From: Paragordius varius
Lineage: Eukaryota > Nematomorpha
Assembly: GCA_964247055.1 (NCBI GenBank)
Contig: OZ176052.1
Coordinates: 13,144,001 to 13,208,000, forward strand
Direction of reading: 5' to 3'
Length of the DNA: 64,000 nt
Shown here: one piece after another, positions 24,240 through 38,760 of the stretch
Position numbering within the stretch: position 1 is the stretch's first letter
How the letters are laid out: each line of letters starts with the position of its first letter
Position numbers and translations under genes: made by a program
The notes under the pieces: model-generated
The model's input: the letters and a program-made list of their open reading frames with translations, nothing else
Databases searched by the model: none
Told to the model about the DNA's origin: nothing

Positions 24240-26192
24240 CGTATCAATAACTCGCATCAATACTCAAGTTAAACTTTGTCCTTAAAAATCGGATATTGGT
24301 CACCGGTGAACAAAATAATTTTTTATACATTCTCTTACTATGACTACATCAAAATATAGAGATAGTTTGACAAACTCATTCATATCCGATTTTTACAACG
24401 ATACTCTAAAAATTAATGTATTAAACTAGTCGCATCAATACTCAAGTTAAACTTTGTCCTTAAAAATCGGATATTGGTCACCGGTGAACAAAATATTTTT
24501 TTATACATTCTTTTAGTATGACTACATCAAAATATAGAGATAGTTTGACAAACTCTTTCATATCCGATTTTTACAACGATACTTTAAAAATTAATGTATT
24601 AAACTAGTCGCATCAATACTCAAGTTAAACTTTGTCCTTAAAAATCGGATATTGGTCACCGGTGAACAAAATTATTTTTTATACATTCTCTTAGCAAGAC
24701 TACATCAAAATATAGAGATAGTTTGACAAACTCTTTCATATCCGATTTTCACATCCATACTTTATAAATTAATGTATAAAACTAGTCGTATCAATACTCA
24801 AGTTAAACTTTGTCCTTAAAAATCGGATATTGGTAACCGGTGAAAAAAATAATTTTTTATACATTCACTTAGTAAGACTACATCAAAATATAGAGATAGT
24901 TTGACAAACTCTTTCATATCCGATTTTTACAACGATACTTTAAAAATTAATGTATTAAACTAGTCGCATCAATACTCAAGTTAAACTTTGTCCTTAAAAA
25001 TCGGATATTGGTCACCGGTGAACAAAATAATTTTTTATACATTCTCTTAGTAAGACTACATCAAAATATAGAGATAGTTTGACAAACTCTTTCATATCCG
25101 ATTTTTACAACGATACTTTAAAAATTAATGTGTTAAACTAGTCGCATCGATACTCAAGTTAAACTTTGTCCTTAAAAATCGGATATTGGTCACCGGTGAA
25201 CAAAATTATTTTTTATACATTCTCTTAGTAAGACTACATCAAAATATAGAGATAGTTTGACAAACTCTTTCATATCCGATTTTTACAACGATACTCTAAA
25301 AATTAATGTATTAAACTAGTCGCATCAATACTCAAGTTAAACTTTGTCCTTAAAAATCGGATATTGGTCACCGGTGAACAAAATATTTTTTTATACATTC
25401 TTTTAGTATGACTACATCAAAATATAGAGATAGTTTGACAAACTCTTTCATATCCGATTTTTACAACGATACTTTAAAAATTAATGTATTAAACTAGTCA
25501 CATCAATACTCAAGTTAAACTTTGTCCTTAAAAATCGGATATTGGTCACCGGTGAACAAAATTATTTTTTATACATTCTCTTAGCAAGACTACATCAAAA
25601 TATAGAGATAGTTTGACAAACTCTTTCATATCCGATTTTTACAACCATACTTTATAAATTAATGTATAAAACTAGTCGTATCAATACTCAAGTTAAACTT
25701 TGTCCTTAAAAATCGGATATTGGTAACCGGTGAACAAAATAATTTTTTATACATTCACTTAGTAAGACTACATCAAAATATAGAGATAGTTTGACAAACT
25801 CTTTCATATCCGATTTTTACAACGATACTTTAAAAATTAATGTATTAAACTAGTCGCATCAATACTCAAATTAAACTTTGTCCTTAAAAATCGGATATTG
25901 GTCACCGGTGAACAAAATAATTTTTTATACATTCTCTTAGCAAGACTACATCAAAATATAGAGATAGTTTGACAAACTCTTTCATATCCGATTTGTACAA
26001 CGATACTTTATAAATTAATGTATGAAACTAGTCGTATCAATAAGTCGCATCAATACTCAAGTTAAACTTTGCCCTTAAAAATCGGATATTGGTCACCGGT
26101 GAACAAAATAATTTTTTATACATTCTCTTAGTATGACTACATCAAAATATAGAGATAGTTTGACAAACTCTTTCATATCCGATTTTTACAAC
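24240..26192. repeat. Higher-order repeat H, early short copies
   Basis: Markers of HOR H appear twice in shortened order before the regular copies. The series GATACTCTAAAAATT, AAATATTTTTTTATAC with CTTTTAGTATG, ACAACCATACTTTATAAATT (CATCCATAC in the first) with GTCGTATCAATACTC, and GGTAACCGG occurs from about 24,400 and again from about 25,290. The second series is preceded by GTGTTAAAC with GCATCGATAC (25,140) and leads into the TTTGTACAACG/TTTGCCC monomers. Several monomers of the full 11-mer are missing. Confidence 0.78.
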
Positions 26193-28169
26193 GATAGTTC
26201 AAAAATTAATGTATTAAACTAGTCGCATCAATACTCAAGTTAAACTTTGTCCTTAAAAATCGGATATTGGTCACCGGTGAACAAAATTATTTTTTATACA
26301 TTCTCTTAGTAGGACTACATCAAAATATAGATATAGTTTGGCAAACTCTTTCATATCCGATTTTTACAACGATACTTTAAAAATTAATGTGTTAAACTAG
26401 TCGCATCGATACTCAAGTTAAACTTTGTCCTTAAAAATCGGATATTGGTCACCGGTGAACAAAATTATTTTTTATACATTCTCTTAGTAAGACTACATCA
26501 AAATATAGAGATAGTTTGACAAACTCTTTCATATCCGATTTTTACAACGATACTCTAAAAATTAATGTATTACGCATCAATACTCAAGTTAAACTTTGTC
26601 CTTAAAAATCGGATATTGGTCACCGGTGAACAAAATATTTTTTTATACATTCTTTTAGTATGACTACATCAAAATATAGAGATAGTTTGACAAACTCTTT
26701 CATATCAGATTTTTACAACGATACTTTAAAAATTAATGTATTAAACTAGTCGCATCAATACTCAAGTTAAACTTTGTCCTTAAAAATCGGATATTGGTCA
26801 CCGGTGAACAAAATTATTTTTTATACATTCTCTTAGCAAGACTACATCAAAATATAGAGATAGTTTGACAAACTCTTTCATATCCGATTTTTACAACCAT
26901 ACTTTATAAATTAATGTATAAAATTAGTCGTATCAATACTCAAGTTAAACTTTGTCCTTAAAAATCGGATATTGGTAACCGGTGAACAAAATAATTTTTA
27001 ATGCATTCACTTAGTAAGACTACATCAAAATATAGAGATAGTTTGACACACTCTTTCATATCCGATTTTTACAACGATACTTTAAAAATTAATGTATTAA
27101 ACTAGTCGCATCAATACTCAAGTTAAACTTTGTCCTTAAAAATCGGATATTGGTCACCGGTGAACAAAATAATTTTTTATACATTTTCTTAGTAAGACTA
27201 CATCAAAATATAGAGATAGTTTGACAAACTCTTTCATATCCGATTTTTACAACCATACTTTATAAATTAATGTATAAAACTAGTCGTATCAATACTCAAG
27301 TTAAACTTTGTCCTTAAAAATCGGATATTGGTAACCGGTGAACAAAATAATTTTTTATACATTCACTTAGTAAGACTACATCAAAATATAGAGATAGTTT
27401 GACAAACTCTTTCATATCCGATTTTTACAACGATACTTTAAAAATTAATGTATTAAACTAGTCGCATCAATACTCAAGTTAAACTTTGTCCTTAAAAATC
27501 GGATATTGGTCACCGGTGAACAAAATTATTTTTTATACATTCTCTTAGCAAGACTACATCAAAATATAGAGATAGTTTGACAAACTCTTTCATATCCGAT
27601 TTTTACAACGATACTTTATAAATTAATGTATAAAACTAGTCGTATCAATAACTCGCATCAATACTCAAGTTAAACTTTGTCCTTAAAAATCGGATATTGG
27701 TCACCGGTGAACAAAATAATTTTTTATACATTCTCTTAGTAAGACTACATCAAAATATAGAGATAGTTTGACAAACTCTTTTATATCCGATTTTTACAAC
27801 GATACTTTAAAAATTAATGTATTAAACTAGTCGCATCAATACTCAAGTTAAATTTTGTCCTTAAAAATCGGATATTGGTCACCGGTGAACAAAATAATTT
27901 TTTATACATTCTCTTAGTAAGACTACATCAAAATATAGAGATAGTTTGACAAACTCTTTCATATCCGATTTGTACAACGATACTTTATAAATTAATGTAT
28001 GAAACTAGTCGTATCAATAAGTCGCATCAATACTCAAGTTAAACTTTGCCCTTAAAAATCGGATATTGGTCACCGGTGAACAAAATAATTTTTTATACAT
28101 TCTATTAGTATGACTACATCAAAATATAGAGATAGTTTGACAAACTCTTTCATATCCGATTTTTACAAC
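26193..28169. repeat. Higher-order repeat H, copy 1 (11 monomers)
   Basis: Measured from one GATAGTTCAAAAATT marker to the next. Order: the GTTC monomer; TAGGAC with TAGATATAG; GTGTTAAAC with GCATCGATAC; ACTCTAAAAATT with AAATATTTTTTT; CATATCAG; CCATACTTTATAAATT with GGTAACC (twice); AACTCGC duplication; CTTTTATATCC with TTTTGTCC; TTTGTACAACG with AAGTCGC duplication and TTTGCCC. The full unit is 1,984 bp, exactly 11 x 178 + 2 x 13. This copy is 1,977 bp because seven bases are lost near 26,571 (GTATTACGCATC). Confidence 0.88.
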
Positions 28170-30331
28170 GATAGTTCAAAAATTAATGTATTAAACTAGT
28201 CGCATCAATACTCAAGTTAAACTTTGTCCTTAAAAATCGGATATTGGTCACCGGTGAACAAAATTATTTTTTATACATTCTCTTAGTAGGACTACATCAA
28301 AATATAGATATAGTTTGGCAAACTCTTTCATATCCGATTTTTACAACGATACTTTAAAAATTAATGTGTTAAACTAGTCGCATCGATACTCAAGTTAAAC
28401 TTTGTCCTTAAAAATCGGATATTGGTCACCGGTGAACAAAATTATTTTTTATACATTCTCTTAGTAAGACTACATCAAAATATAGAGATAGTTTGACAAA
28501 CTCTTTCATATCCGATTTTTACAACGATACTCTAAAAATTAATGTATTAAACTAGTCGCATCAATACTCAAGTTAAACTTTGTCCTTAAAAATCGGATAT
28601 TGGTCACCGGTGAACAAAATATTTTTTTATACATTCTTTTAGTATGACTACATCAAAATATAGAGATAGTTTGACAAACTCTTTCATATCAGATTTTTAC
28701 AACGATACTTTAAAAATTAATGTATTAAACTAGTCGCATCAATACTCAAGTTAAACTTTGTCCTTAAAAATCGGATATTGGTCACCGGTGAACAAAATTA
28801 TTTTTTATACATTCTCTTAGCAAGACTACATCAAAATATAGAGATAGTTTGACAAACTCTTTCATATCCGATTTTTACAACCATACTTTATAAATTAATG
28901 TATAAAATTAGTCGTATCAATACTCAAGTTAAACTTTGTCCTTAAAAATCGGATATTGGTAACCGGTGAACAAAATAATTTTTTATGCATTCACTTAGTA
29001 AGACTACATCAAAATATAGAGATAGTTTGACAAACTCTTTCATATCCGATTTTTACAACGATACTTTAAAAATTAATGTATTAAACTAGTCGCATCAATA
29101 CTCAAGTTAAACTTTGTCCTTAAAAATCGGATATTGGTCACCGGTGAACAAAATAATTTTTTATACATTCTCTTAGTAAGACTACATCAAAATATAGAGA
29201 TAGTTTGACAAACTCTTTCATATCCGATTTTTACAACCATACTTTATAAATTAATGTATAAAACTAGTCGTATCAATACTCAAGTTAAACTTTGTCCTTA
29301 AAAATCGGATATTGGTAACCGGTGAACAAAATAATTTTTTATACATTCACTTAGTAAGACTACATCAAAATATAGAGATAGTTTGACAAACTCTTTCATA
29401 TCCGATTTTTACAACGATACTTTAAAAATTAATGTATTAAACTAGTCGCATCAATACTCAAGTTAAACTTTGTCCTTAAAAATCGGATATTGGTCACCGG
29501 TGAACAAAATTATTTTTTATACATTCTCTTAGCAAGACTACATCAAAATATAGAGATAGTTTGACAAACTCTTTCATATCCGATTTTTACAACGATACTT
29601 TATAAATTAATGTATAAAACTAGTCGTATCAATAACTCGCATCAATACTCAAGTTAAACTTTGTCCTTAAAAATCGGATATTGGTCACCGGTGAACAAAA
29701 TAATTTTTTATACATTCTCTTAGTAAGACTACATCAAAATATAGAGATAGTTTGACAAACTCTTTTATATCCGATTTTTACAACGATACTTTAAAAATTA
29801 ATGTATTAAACTAGTCGCATCAATACTCAAGTTAAATTTTGTCCTTAAAAATCGGATATTGGTCACCGGTGAACAAAATTATTTTTTATACATTCTCTTA
29901 GCAAGACTACATCAAAATATAGAGATAGTTTGACAAACTCTTTCATATCCGATTTTTACAACGATACTTTAAAAATTAATGTATTAAACTAGTCGCATCA
30001 ATACTCAAATTAAACTTTGTCCTTAAAAATCGGATATTGGTCACCGGTGAACAAAATAATTTTTTATACATTCTCTTAGCAAGACTACATCAAAATATAG
30101 AGATAGTTTGACAAACTCTTTCATATCCGATTTGTACAACGATACTTTATAAATTAATGTATGAAACTAGTCGTATCAATAAGTCGCATCAATACTCAAG
30201 TTAAACTTTGCCCTTAAAAATCGGATATTGGTCACCGGTGAACAAAATAATTTTTTATACATTCTCTTAGTATGACTACATCAAAATATAGAGATAGTTT
30301 GACAAACTCTTTCATATCCGATTTTTACAAC
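28170..30331. repeat. Higher-order repeat H, copy 2 (one extra monomer)
   Basis: Same order as copy 1 with the seven bases present. The length is 2,162 bp, exactly 1,984 + 178: one additional monomer, with ACTCAAATTAAAC, sits near 29,950-30,110 between the CTTTTATATCC and TTTGTACAACG monomers. The insertion of exactly one monomer is what out-of-register exchange produces. Confidence 0.88.
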
Positions 30332-32215
30332 GATAGTTCAAAAATTAATGTATTAAACTAGTCGCATCAATACTCAAGTTAAACTTTGTCCTTAAAAATC
30401 GGATATTGGTCACCGGTGAACAAAATTATTTTTTATACATTCTCTTAGTAGGACTACATCAAAATATAGATATAGTTTGGCAAACTCTTTCATATCCGAT
30501 TTTTACAACGATACTTTAAAAATTAATGTGTTAAACTAGTCGCATCGATACTCAAGTTAAACTTTGTCCTTAAAAATCGGATATTGGTCACCGGTGAACA
30601 AAATTATTTTTTATACATTCTCTTAGTAAGACTACATCAAAATATAGAGATAGTTTGTCATATCCGATTTTTACAACGATACTCTAAAAATTAATGTATT
30701 AAACTAGTCGCATCAATACTCAAGTTAAACTTTGTCCTTAAAAATCGGATATTGGTCACCGGTGAACAAAATATTTTTTTATACATTCTTTTAGTATGAC
30801 TACATCAAAATATAGAGATAGTTTGACAAACTCTTTCATATCAGATTTTTACAACGATACTTTAAAAATTAATGTATTAAACTAGTCGCATCAATACTCA
30901 AGTTAAACTTTGTCCTTAAAAATCGGATATTGGTCACCGGTGAACAAAATTATTTTTTATACATTCTCTTAGCAAGACTACATCAAAATATAGAGATAGT
31001 TTGACAAACTCTTTCATATCCGATTTTTACAACCATACTTTATAAATTAATGTATAAAACTAGTCGTATCAATACTCAAGTTAAACTTTGTCCTTAAAAA
31101 TCGGATATTGGTAACCGGTGAACAAAATAATTTTTTATGCATTCACTTAGTAAGACTACATCAAAATATAGAGATAGTTTGACAAACTCTTTCATATCCG
31201 ATTTTTACAACGATACTTTAAAAATTAATGTATTAAACTAGTCGCATCAATACTCAAGTTAAACTTTGTCCTTAAAAATCGGATATTGGTCACCGGTGAA
31301 CAAAATAATTTTTTATACATTCTCTTAGTAAGACTACATCAAAATATAGAGATAGTTTGACAAACTCTTTCATATCCGATTTTTACAACGATACTTTAAA
31401 AATTAATGTATTAAACTAGTCGCATCAATACTCAAGTTAAACTTTGTCCTTAAAAATCGGATATTGGTCACCGGTGAACAAAATTATTTTTTATACATTC
31501 TCTTAGCAAGACTACATCAAAATATAGAGATAGTTTGACAAACTCTTTCATATCCGATTTTTACAACGATACTTTATAAATTAATGTATAAAACTAGTCG
31601 TATCAATAACTCGCATCAATATTCAAGTTAAACTTTGTCCTTAAAAATCGGATATTGGTCACCGGTGAACAAAATAATTTTTTATACATTCTCTTAGTAA
31701 GACTACATCAAAATATAGAGATAGTTTGACAAACTCTTTTATATCCGATTTTTACAACGATACTTTAAAAATTAATGTATTAAACTAGTCGCATCAATAC
31801 TCAAGTTAAATTTTGTCCTTAAAAATCGGATATTGGTCACCGGTGAACAAAATTATTTTTTATACATTCTCTTAGCAAGACTACATCAAAATATAGAGAT
31901 AGTTTGACAAACTCTTTCATATCCGATTTTTACAACGATACTTTAAAAATTAATGTATTAAACTAGTCGCATCAATACTCAAATTAAACTTTGTCCTTAA
32001 AAATCGGATATTGGTCACCGGTGAACAAAATAATTTTTTATACATTCTCTTAGCAAGACTACATCAAAATATAGAGATAGTTTGACAAACTCTTTCATAT
32101 CCGATTTGTACAACGATACTTTATAAATTAATGTATGAAACTAGTCGTATCAATAAGTCGCATCAATACTCAAGTTAAACTTTGCCCTTAAAAATCGGAT
32201 ATTGGTCACCGGTGA
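30332..32215. repeat. Higher-order repeat H, copy 3
   Basis: Order as in copy 2, but only one monomer now separates the CATATCAG/CCATAC/GGTAACC part from the AACTCGC monomer, and ten bases are lost near 30,656 (GATAGTTTGTCATATCC). The marker CTTTTATATCC sits at 27,778, 29,762 and 31,736 (steps 1,984 and 1,974; the second shows the 10-bp loss). The unit stops near 32,215, where a second TTTGTACAACG/TTTGCCC monomer follows instead of the GTTC monomer. Confidence 0.85.
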
Positions 32216-35200
32216 ACAAAATAATTTTTTATACATTCTCTTAGCAAGACTACATCAAAATATAGAGATAGTTTGACAAACTCTTTCATATCCGATTTGT
32301 ACAACGATACTTTATAAATTAATGTATGAAACTAGTCGTATCAATAAGTCGCATCAATACTCAAGTTAAACTTTGCCCTTAAAAATCGGATATTGGTCAC
32401 CGGTGAACAAAATTATTTATACATTCTCTTAGCAAGACTACATCAAAATATAGAGATAGTTTGACAAACTCTTTCATATCCGATTTTTACAACGATACTT
32501 TAAAAATTAATGTATTAAACTAGTCGCATCAATACTCAAATTAAACTTTGTCCTTAAAAATCGGATATTGGTCACCGGTGAACAAAATAATTTTTTATAC
32601 ATTCTCTTAGCAAAACTACATCAAAATATAGAGATAGTTTGACAAACTCTTTCATATCCCATTTTTACAACCATACTTTATAAATTAATGTATAAAACTA
32701 GTCGTATCAATAAGTCGCATCAATACTCAAGTTAAACTTTGCCCTTAAAAATCGGATATTGGTCACCGGTGAACAAAATAATTTTTTATACATTCTCTTA
32801 GTATGACTACATCAAAATATAGAGATAGTTTGACAAACTCTTTCATATCCGATTTTTACAACGATAGTTCAAAAATTAATGTATTAAACTAGTCGCATCA
32901 ATACTCAAGTTAAACTTTGTCCTTAAAAATCGGATATTGGTCACCGGTGAACAAAATAATTTTTTATACATTCTCTTAGTAAGACTACATCAAAATATAG
33001 AGATAGTTTGACAAACTCTTTCATATCCGATTTTTACAACGATACTTTAAAAATTAATGTATTAAACTAGTCGCATCAATACTCAAGTTAAACTTTGTCC
33101 TTAAAAATCGGATATTGGTCACCGGTGAACAAAATTATTTTTTATACATTCTCTTAGCAAGACTACATCAAAATATAGAGATAGTTTGACAAACTCTTTC
33201 ATATCCGATTTTTACAACGATACTTTATAAATTAATGTATAAAACTAGTCGTATCAATAACTCGCATCAATACTCAAGTTAAACTTTGTCCTTAAAAATC
33301 GGATATTGGTCACCGGTGAACAAAATAATTTTTTATACATTCTCTTAGTAAGACTACATCAAAATATAGAGATAGTTTGACAAACTCTTTCATATCCGAT
33401 TTTTACAACGATACTTTAAAAATTAATGTATTAAACTAGTCGCATCAATACTCAAGTTAAATTTTGTCCTTAAAAATCGGATATTGGTCACCGGTGAACA
33501 AAATTATTTTTTATACATTCTCTTAGCAAGACTACATCAAAATATAGAGATAGTTTGACAAACTCTTTCATATCCGATTTGTACAACGATACTTTATAAA
33601 TTAATGTATAAAACTAGTCGTATCAATAAGTCGCATCAATTATCAAGTTAAACTTTGTCCTTAAAAATCGGATATTGGTCACCGGTGAACAAAATAATTT
33701 TTTATACATTCTCTTAGTAAGACTACATCAAAATATAGAGATAGTTTGACAAACTCTTTCATATCCGATTTTTACAACGATACTTTAAAAATTAATGTAT
33801 TAAACTAGTCGCATCAATACTCAAGTTAAACTTTGTCCTTAAAAATCGGATATTGGTCACCGGTGAACAAAATTATTTTTTATACATTCTCTTAGCAAGA
33901 CTACATCAAAATATAGAGATAGTTTGACAAACTCTTTCATATCCGATTTTTACAACGATACTTTATAAATTAATGTATAAAACTAGTCGTATCAATAACT
34001 CGCATCAATACTCAAGTTAAACTTTGTCCTTAAAAATCGGATATTGGTCACCGGTGAACAAAATAATTTTTTATACATTCTCTTAGTAAGACTACATCAA
34101 AATATAGAGATAGTTTGACAAACTCTTTCATATCCGATTTTTACAACGATACTTTAAAAATTAATGTATTAAACTAGTCGCATCAATACTCAAGTTAAAT
34201 TTTGTCCTTAAAAATCGGATATTGGTCACCGGTGAACAAAATTATTTTTTATACATTCTCTTAGCAAGACTACATCAAAATATAGAGATAGTTTGACAAA
34301 CTCTTTCATATCCGATTTGTACAACGATACTTTATAAATTAATGTATAAAACTAGTCGTATCAATAAGTCGCATCAATTATCAAGTTAAACTTTGTCCTT
34401 AAAAATCGGATATTGGTCACCGGTGAACAAAATATTTTTTTATACATTCTTTTAGTATGACTACATCAAAATATAGAGATAGTTTGACAAACTCTTTCAT
34501 ATCCGATTTTTACAACGATACTTTAAAAATTAATGTATTAAACTGGTCGCATCAATACTCAAGTTAAACTTTGTCCTTAAAAATCGGATATTGGTCACCG
34601 GTGAACAAAATTATTTTTTATACATTCTCTTAGCAAGACTACATCAAAATATAGAGATAGTTTGACAAACTCTTTCATATCCGATTTTTACAACCATACT
34701 TTATAAATTAATGTATAAAACTAGTCGTATCAATACTCAAGTTAAACTTTGTCCTTAAAAATCGGATATTGGTAACCGGTGAACAAAATAATTTTTTATA
34801 CATTCACTTAGTAAGACTACATCAAAATATAGAGATAGTTTGACAAACTCTTTCATATCCGATTTTTACAACGATACTTTAAAAATTAATGTATTAAACT
34901 AGTCGCATCAATACTCAAGTTAAACTTTGTCCTTAAAAATCGGATATTGGTCACCGGTGAACAAAATAATTTTTTATACATTCTCTTAGTAAGACTACAT
35001 CAAAATATAGAGATAGTTTGACAAACTCTTTCATATCCGATTTTTACAACGATACTTTAAAAATTAATGTATTAAACTAGTCGCATCAATACTCAAGTTA
35101 AACTTTGTCCTTAAAAATCGGATATTGGTCACCGGTGAACAAAATTATTTTTTATACATTCTCTTAGCAAGACTACATCAAAATATAGAGATAGTTTGAC

Positions 35201-38200
35201 AAACTCTTTCATATCCGATTTGTACAACGATACTTTATAAATTAATGTATAAAACTAGTCGTATCAATAAGTCGCATCAATACTCAAGTTAAACTTTGTC
35301 CTTAAAAATCGGATATTGGTCACCGGTGAACAAAATTATTTTTTATACATTCTCTTAGTAGGACTACATAAAAATATAGAGATAGTTTGGCAAACTCTTT
35401 CATATCCGATTTTTACAACGATACTTTAAAAATTAATGTGTTAAACTAGTCGCATCGATACTCAAGTTAAACTTTGTCCTTAAAAATCGGATATTGGTCA
35501 CCGGTGAACAAAATTATTTTTTATACATTCTCTTAGTAAGACTACATCAAAATATAGAGATAGTTTGACAAACTCTTTCATATCCGATTTTTACAACGAT
35601 ACTCTAAAAATTAATGTATTAAACTAGTCGTATCAATAAGTCGCATCAATTATCAAGTTAAACTTTGTCCTTAAAAATCGGATATTGGTCACCGGTGAAC
35701 AAAATATTTTTTTATACATTCTTTTAGTATGACTACATCAAAATATAGAGATAGTTTGACAAACTCTTTCATATCCGATTTTTACAACGATACTTTAAAA
35801 ATTAATGTATTAAACTGGTCGCATCAATACTCAAGTTAAACTTTGTCCTTAAAAATCGGATATTGGTCACCGGTGAACAAAATTATTTTTTATACATTCT
35901 CTTAGCAAGACTACATCAAAATATAGAGATAGTTTGACAAACTCTTTCATATCCGATTTTTACAACCATACTTTATAAATTAATGTATAAAACTAGTCGT
36001 ATCAATAAGTCGCATCAATACTCAAGTTAAACTTTGCCCTTAAAAATCGGATATTGGTCACCGGTGAACAAAATTATTTTTTATACATTCTCTTAGCAAG
36101 ACTACATCAAAATATAGAGATAGTTTGACAAACTCTTTCATATCCGATTTTTACAACGATACTTTAAAAATTAATGTATTAAACTAGTCGCATCAATACT
36201 CAAATTAAACTTTGTCCTTAAAAATCGGATATTGGTCACCGGTGAACAAAATAATTTTTTATACATTCTCTTAGCAAGACTACATCAAAATATAGAGATA
36301 GTTTGACAAACTCTTTCATATCCCATTTTTACAACCATACTTTATAAATTAATGTATAAAACTAGTCGTATCAATAAGTCGCATCAATACTCAAGTTAAA
36401 CTTTGCCCTTAAAAATCGGATATTGGTCACCGGTGAACAAAATAATTTTTTATACATTCTCTTAGTATGACTACATCAAAATATAGAGATAGTTTGACAA
36501 ACTCTTTCATATCCGATTTTTACAACGATAGTTCAAAAATTAATGTATTAAACTAGTCGCATCAATACTCAAGTTAAACTTTGTCCTTAAAAATCGGATA
36601 TTGGTCACCGGTGAACAAAATAATTTTTTATACATTCTCTTAGTAAGACTACATCAAAATATAGAGATAGTTTGACAAACTCTTTCATATCCGATTTTTA
36701 CAACGATACTTTAAAAATTAATGTATTAAACTAGTCGCATCAATACTCAAGTTAAACTTTGTCCTTAAAAATCGGATATTGGTCACCGGTGAACAAAATT
36801 ATTTTTTATACATTCTCTTAGCAAGACTACATCAAAATATAGAGATAGTTTGACAAACTCTTTCATATCCGATTTTTACAACGATACTTTATAAATTAAT
36901 GTATAAAACTAGTCGTATCAATAACTCGCATCAATACTCAAGTTAAACTTTGTCCTTAAAAATCGGATATTGGTCACCGGTGAACAAAATAATTTTTTAT
37001 ACATTCTCTTAGTAAGACTACATCAAAATATAGAGATAGTTTGACAAACTCTTTCATATCCGATTTTTACAACGATACTTTAAAAATTAATGTATTAAAC
37101 TAGTCGCATCAATACTCAAGTTAAATTTTGTCCTTAAAAATCGGATATTGGTCACCGGTGAACAAAATTATTTTTTATACATTCTCTTAGCAAGACTACA
37201 TCAAAATATAGAGATAGTTTGACAAACTCTTTCATATCCGATTTGTACAACGATACTTTATAAATTAATGTATAAAACTAGTCGTATCAATAAGTCGCAT
37301 CAATTATCAAGTTAAACTTTGTCCTTAAAAATCGGATATTGGTCACCGGTGAACAAAATAATTTTTTATACATTCTCTTAGTAAGACTACATCAAAATAT
37401 AGAGATAGTTTGACAAACTCTTTCATATCCGATTTTTACAACGATACTTTAAAAATTAATGTATTAAACTAGTCGCATCAATACTCAAGTTAAACTTTGT
37501 CCTTAAAAATCGGATATTGGTCACCGGTGAACAAAATTATTTTTTATACATTCTCTTAGCAAGACTACATCAAAATATAGAGATAGTTTGACAAACTCTT
37601 TCATATCCGATTTTTACAACGATACTTTATAAATTAATGTATAAAACTAGTCGTATCAATAACTCGCATCAATACTCAAGTTAAACTTTGTCCTTAAAAA
37701 TCGGATATTGGTCACCGGTGAACAAAATAATTTTTTATACATTCTCTTAGTAAGACTACATCAAAATATAGAGATAGTTTGACAAACTCTTTCATATCCG
37801 ATTTTTACAACGATACTTTAAAAATTAATGTATTAAACTAGTCGCATCAATACTCAAGTTAAATTTTGTCCTTAAAAATCGGATATTGGTAACCGGTGAA
37901 CAAAATAATTTTTTATACATTCACTTAGTAAGACTACATCAAAATATAGAGATAGTTTGACAAACTCTTTCATATCCGATTTTTACAACGATACTTTAAA
38001 AATTAATGTATTAAACTAGTCGCATCAATACTCAAGTTAAACTTTGTCCTTAAAAATCGGATATTGGTCACCGGTGAACAAAATAATTTTTTATACATTC
38101 TCTTAGTAAGACTACATCAAAATATAGAGATAGTTTGACAAACTCTTTCATATCCGATTTGTACAACGATACTTTATAAATTAATGTATAAAACTAGTCG

Positions 38201-38760
38201 TATCAATAAGTCGCATCAATACTCAAGTTAAACTTTGTCCTTAAAAATCGGATATTGGTCACCGGTGAACAAAATTATTTTTTATACATTCTCTTAGTAG
38301 GACTACATAAAAATATAGAGATAGTTTGGCAAACTCTTTCATATCCGATTTTTACAACGATACTTTAAAAATTAATGTGTTAAACTAGTCGCATCGATAC
38401 TCAAGTTAAACTTTGTCCTTAAAAATCGGATATTGGTCACCGGTGAACAAAATTATTTTTTATACATTCTCTTAGTAAGACTACATCAAAATATAGAGAT
38501 AGTTTGACAAACTCTTTCATATCCGATTTTTACAACGATACTCTAAAAATTAATGTATTAAACTAGTCGTATCAATAAGTCGCATCAATTATCAAGTTAA
38601 ACTTTGTCCTTAAAAATCGGATATTGGTCACCGGTGAACAAAATATTTTTTTATACATTCTTTTAGTATGACTACATCAAAATATAGAGATAGTTTGACA
38701 AACTCTTTCATATCCGATTTTTACAACGATACTTTAAAAATTAATGTATTAAACTAGTCG
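32216..38760. repeat. Reshuffled zone of H-type monomers with nested duplications
   Basis: H-type monomers are arranged in several overlapping copies. About 1.85 kb (32,340-34,220) repeats at 36,000-37,885 with an offset of 3,664 bp (CATATCCC monomer at 32,651 and 36,315; GATAGTTC at 32,863 and 36,527). GCATCAATTATCAAG occurs at 33,641, 34,379, 35,651, 37,305 and 38,590; the first interval is a 738-bp tandem copy, the second 1,272 bp. AAACTGGTCGC also repeats at 1,272 bp (34,541 and 35,813). The CTACATAAAAATATAG monomer repeats at 2,939 bp (35,361 and 38,300). A 5-bp loss near 38,766 (GCATCAAAAGTTAAAC) marks the right border. Confidence 0.8.

Larger units (their letters stand above)
21001..24240. 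repeat. Mixed satellite zone between HORs C and H
   Basis: No single HOR covers this stretch. It contains a three-monomer step (TTAATGTATAAAACTATTCGC at 21,001 and 21,535, 534 bp apart), a re-copied piece of HOR C (TTTAAATATT at 20,461 reappears at 22,236 with the CTCTAGTAAG and AAATCAATATTGG monomers after it, and the TTTAAATATT monomer alone again at 22,769), and the first AAGTCGC duplications. Small losses are frequent, for example AGTTAATTATCC near 21,925 and CTCTATATCC near 23,285. It reads as a recombination border. Confidence 0.75.
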
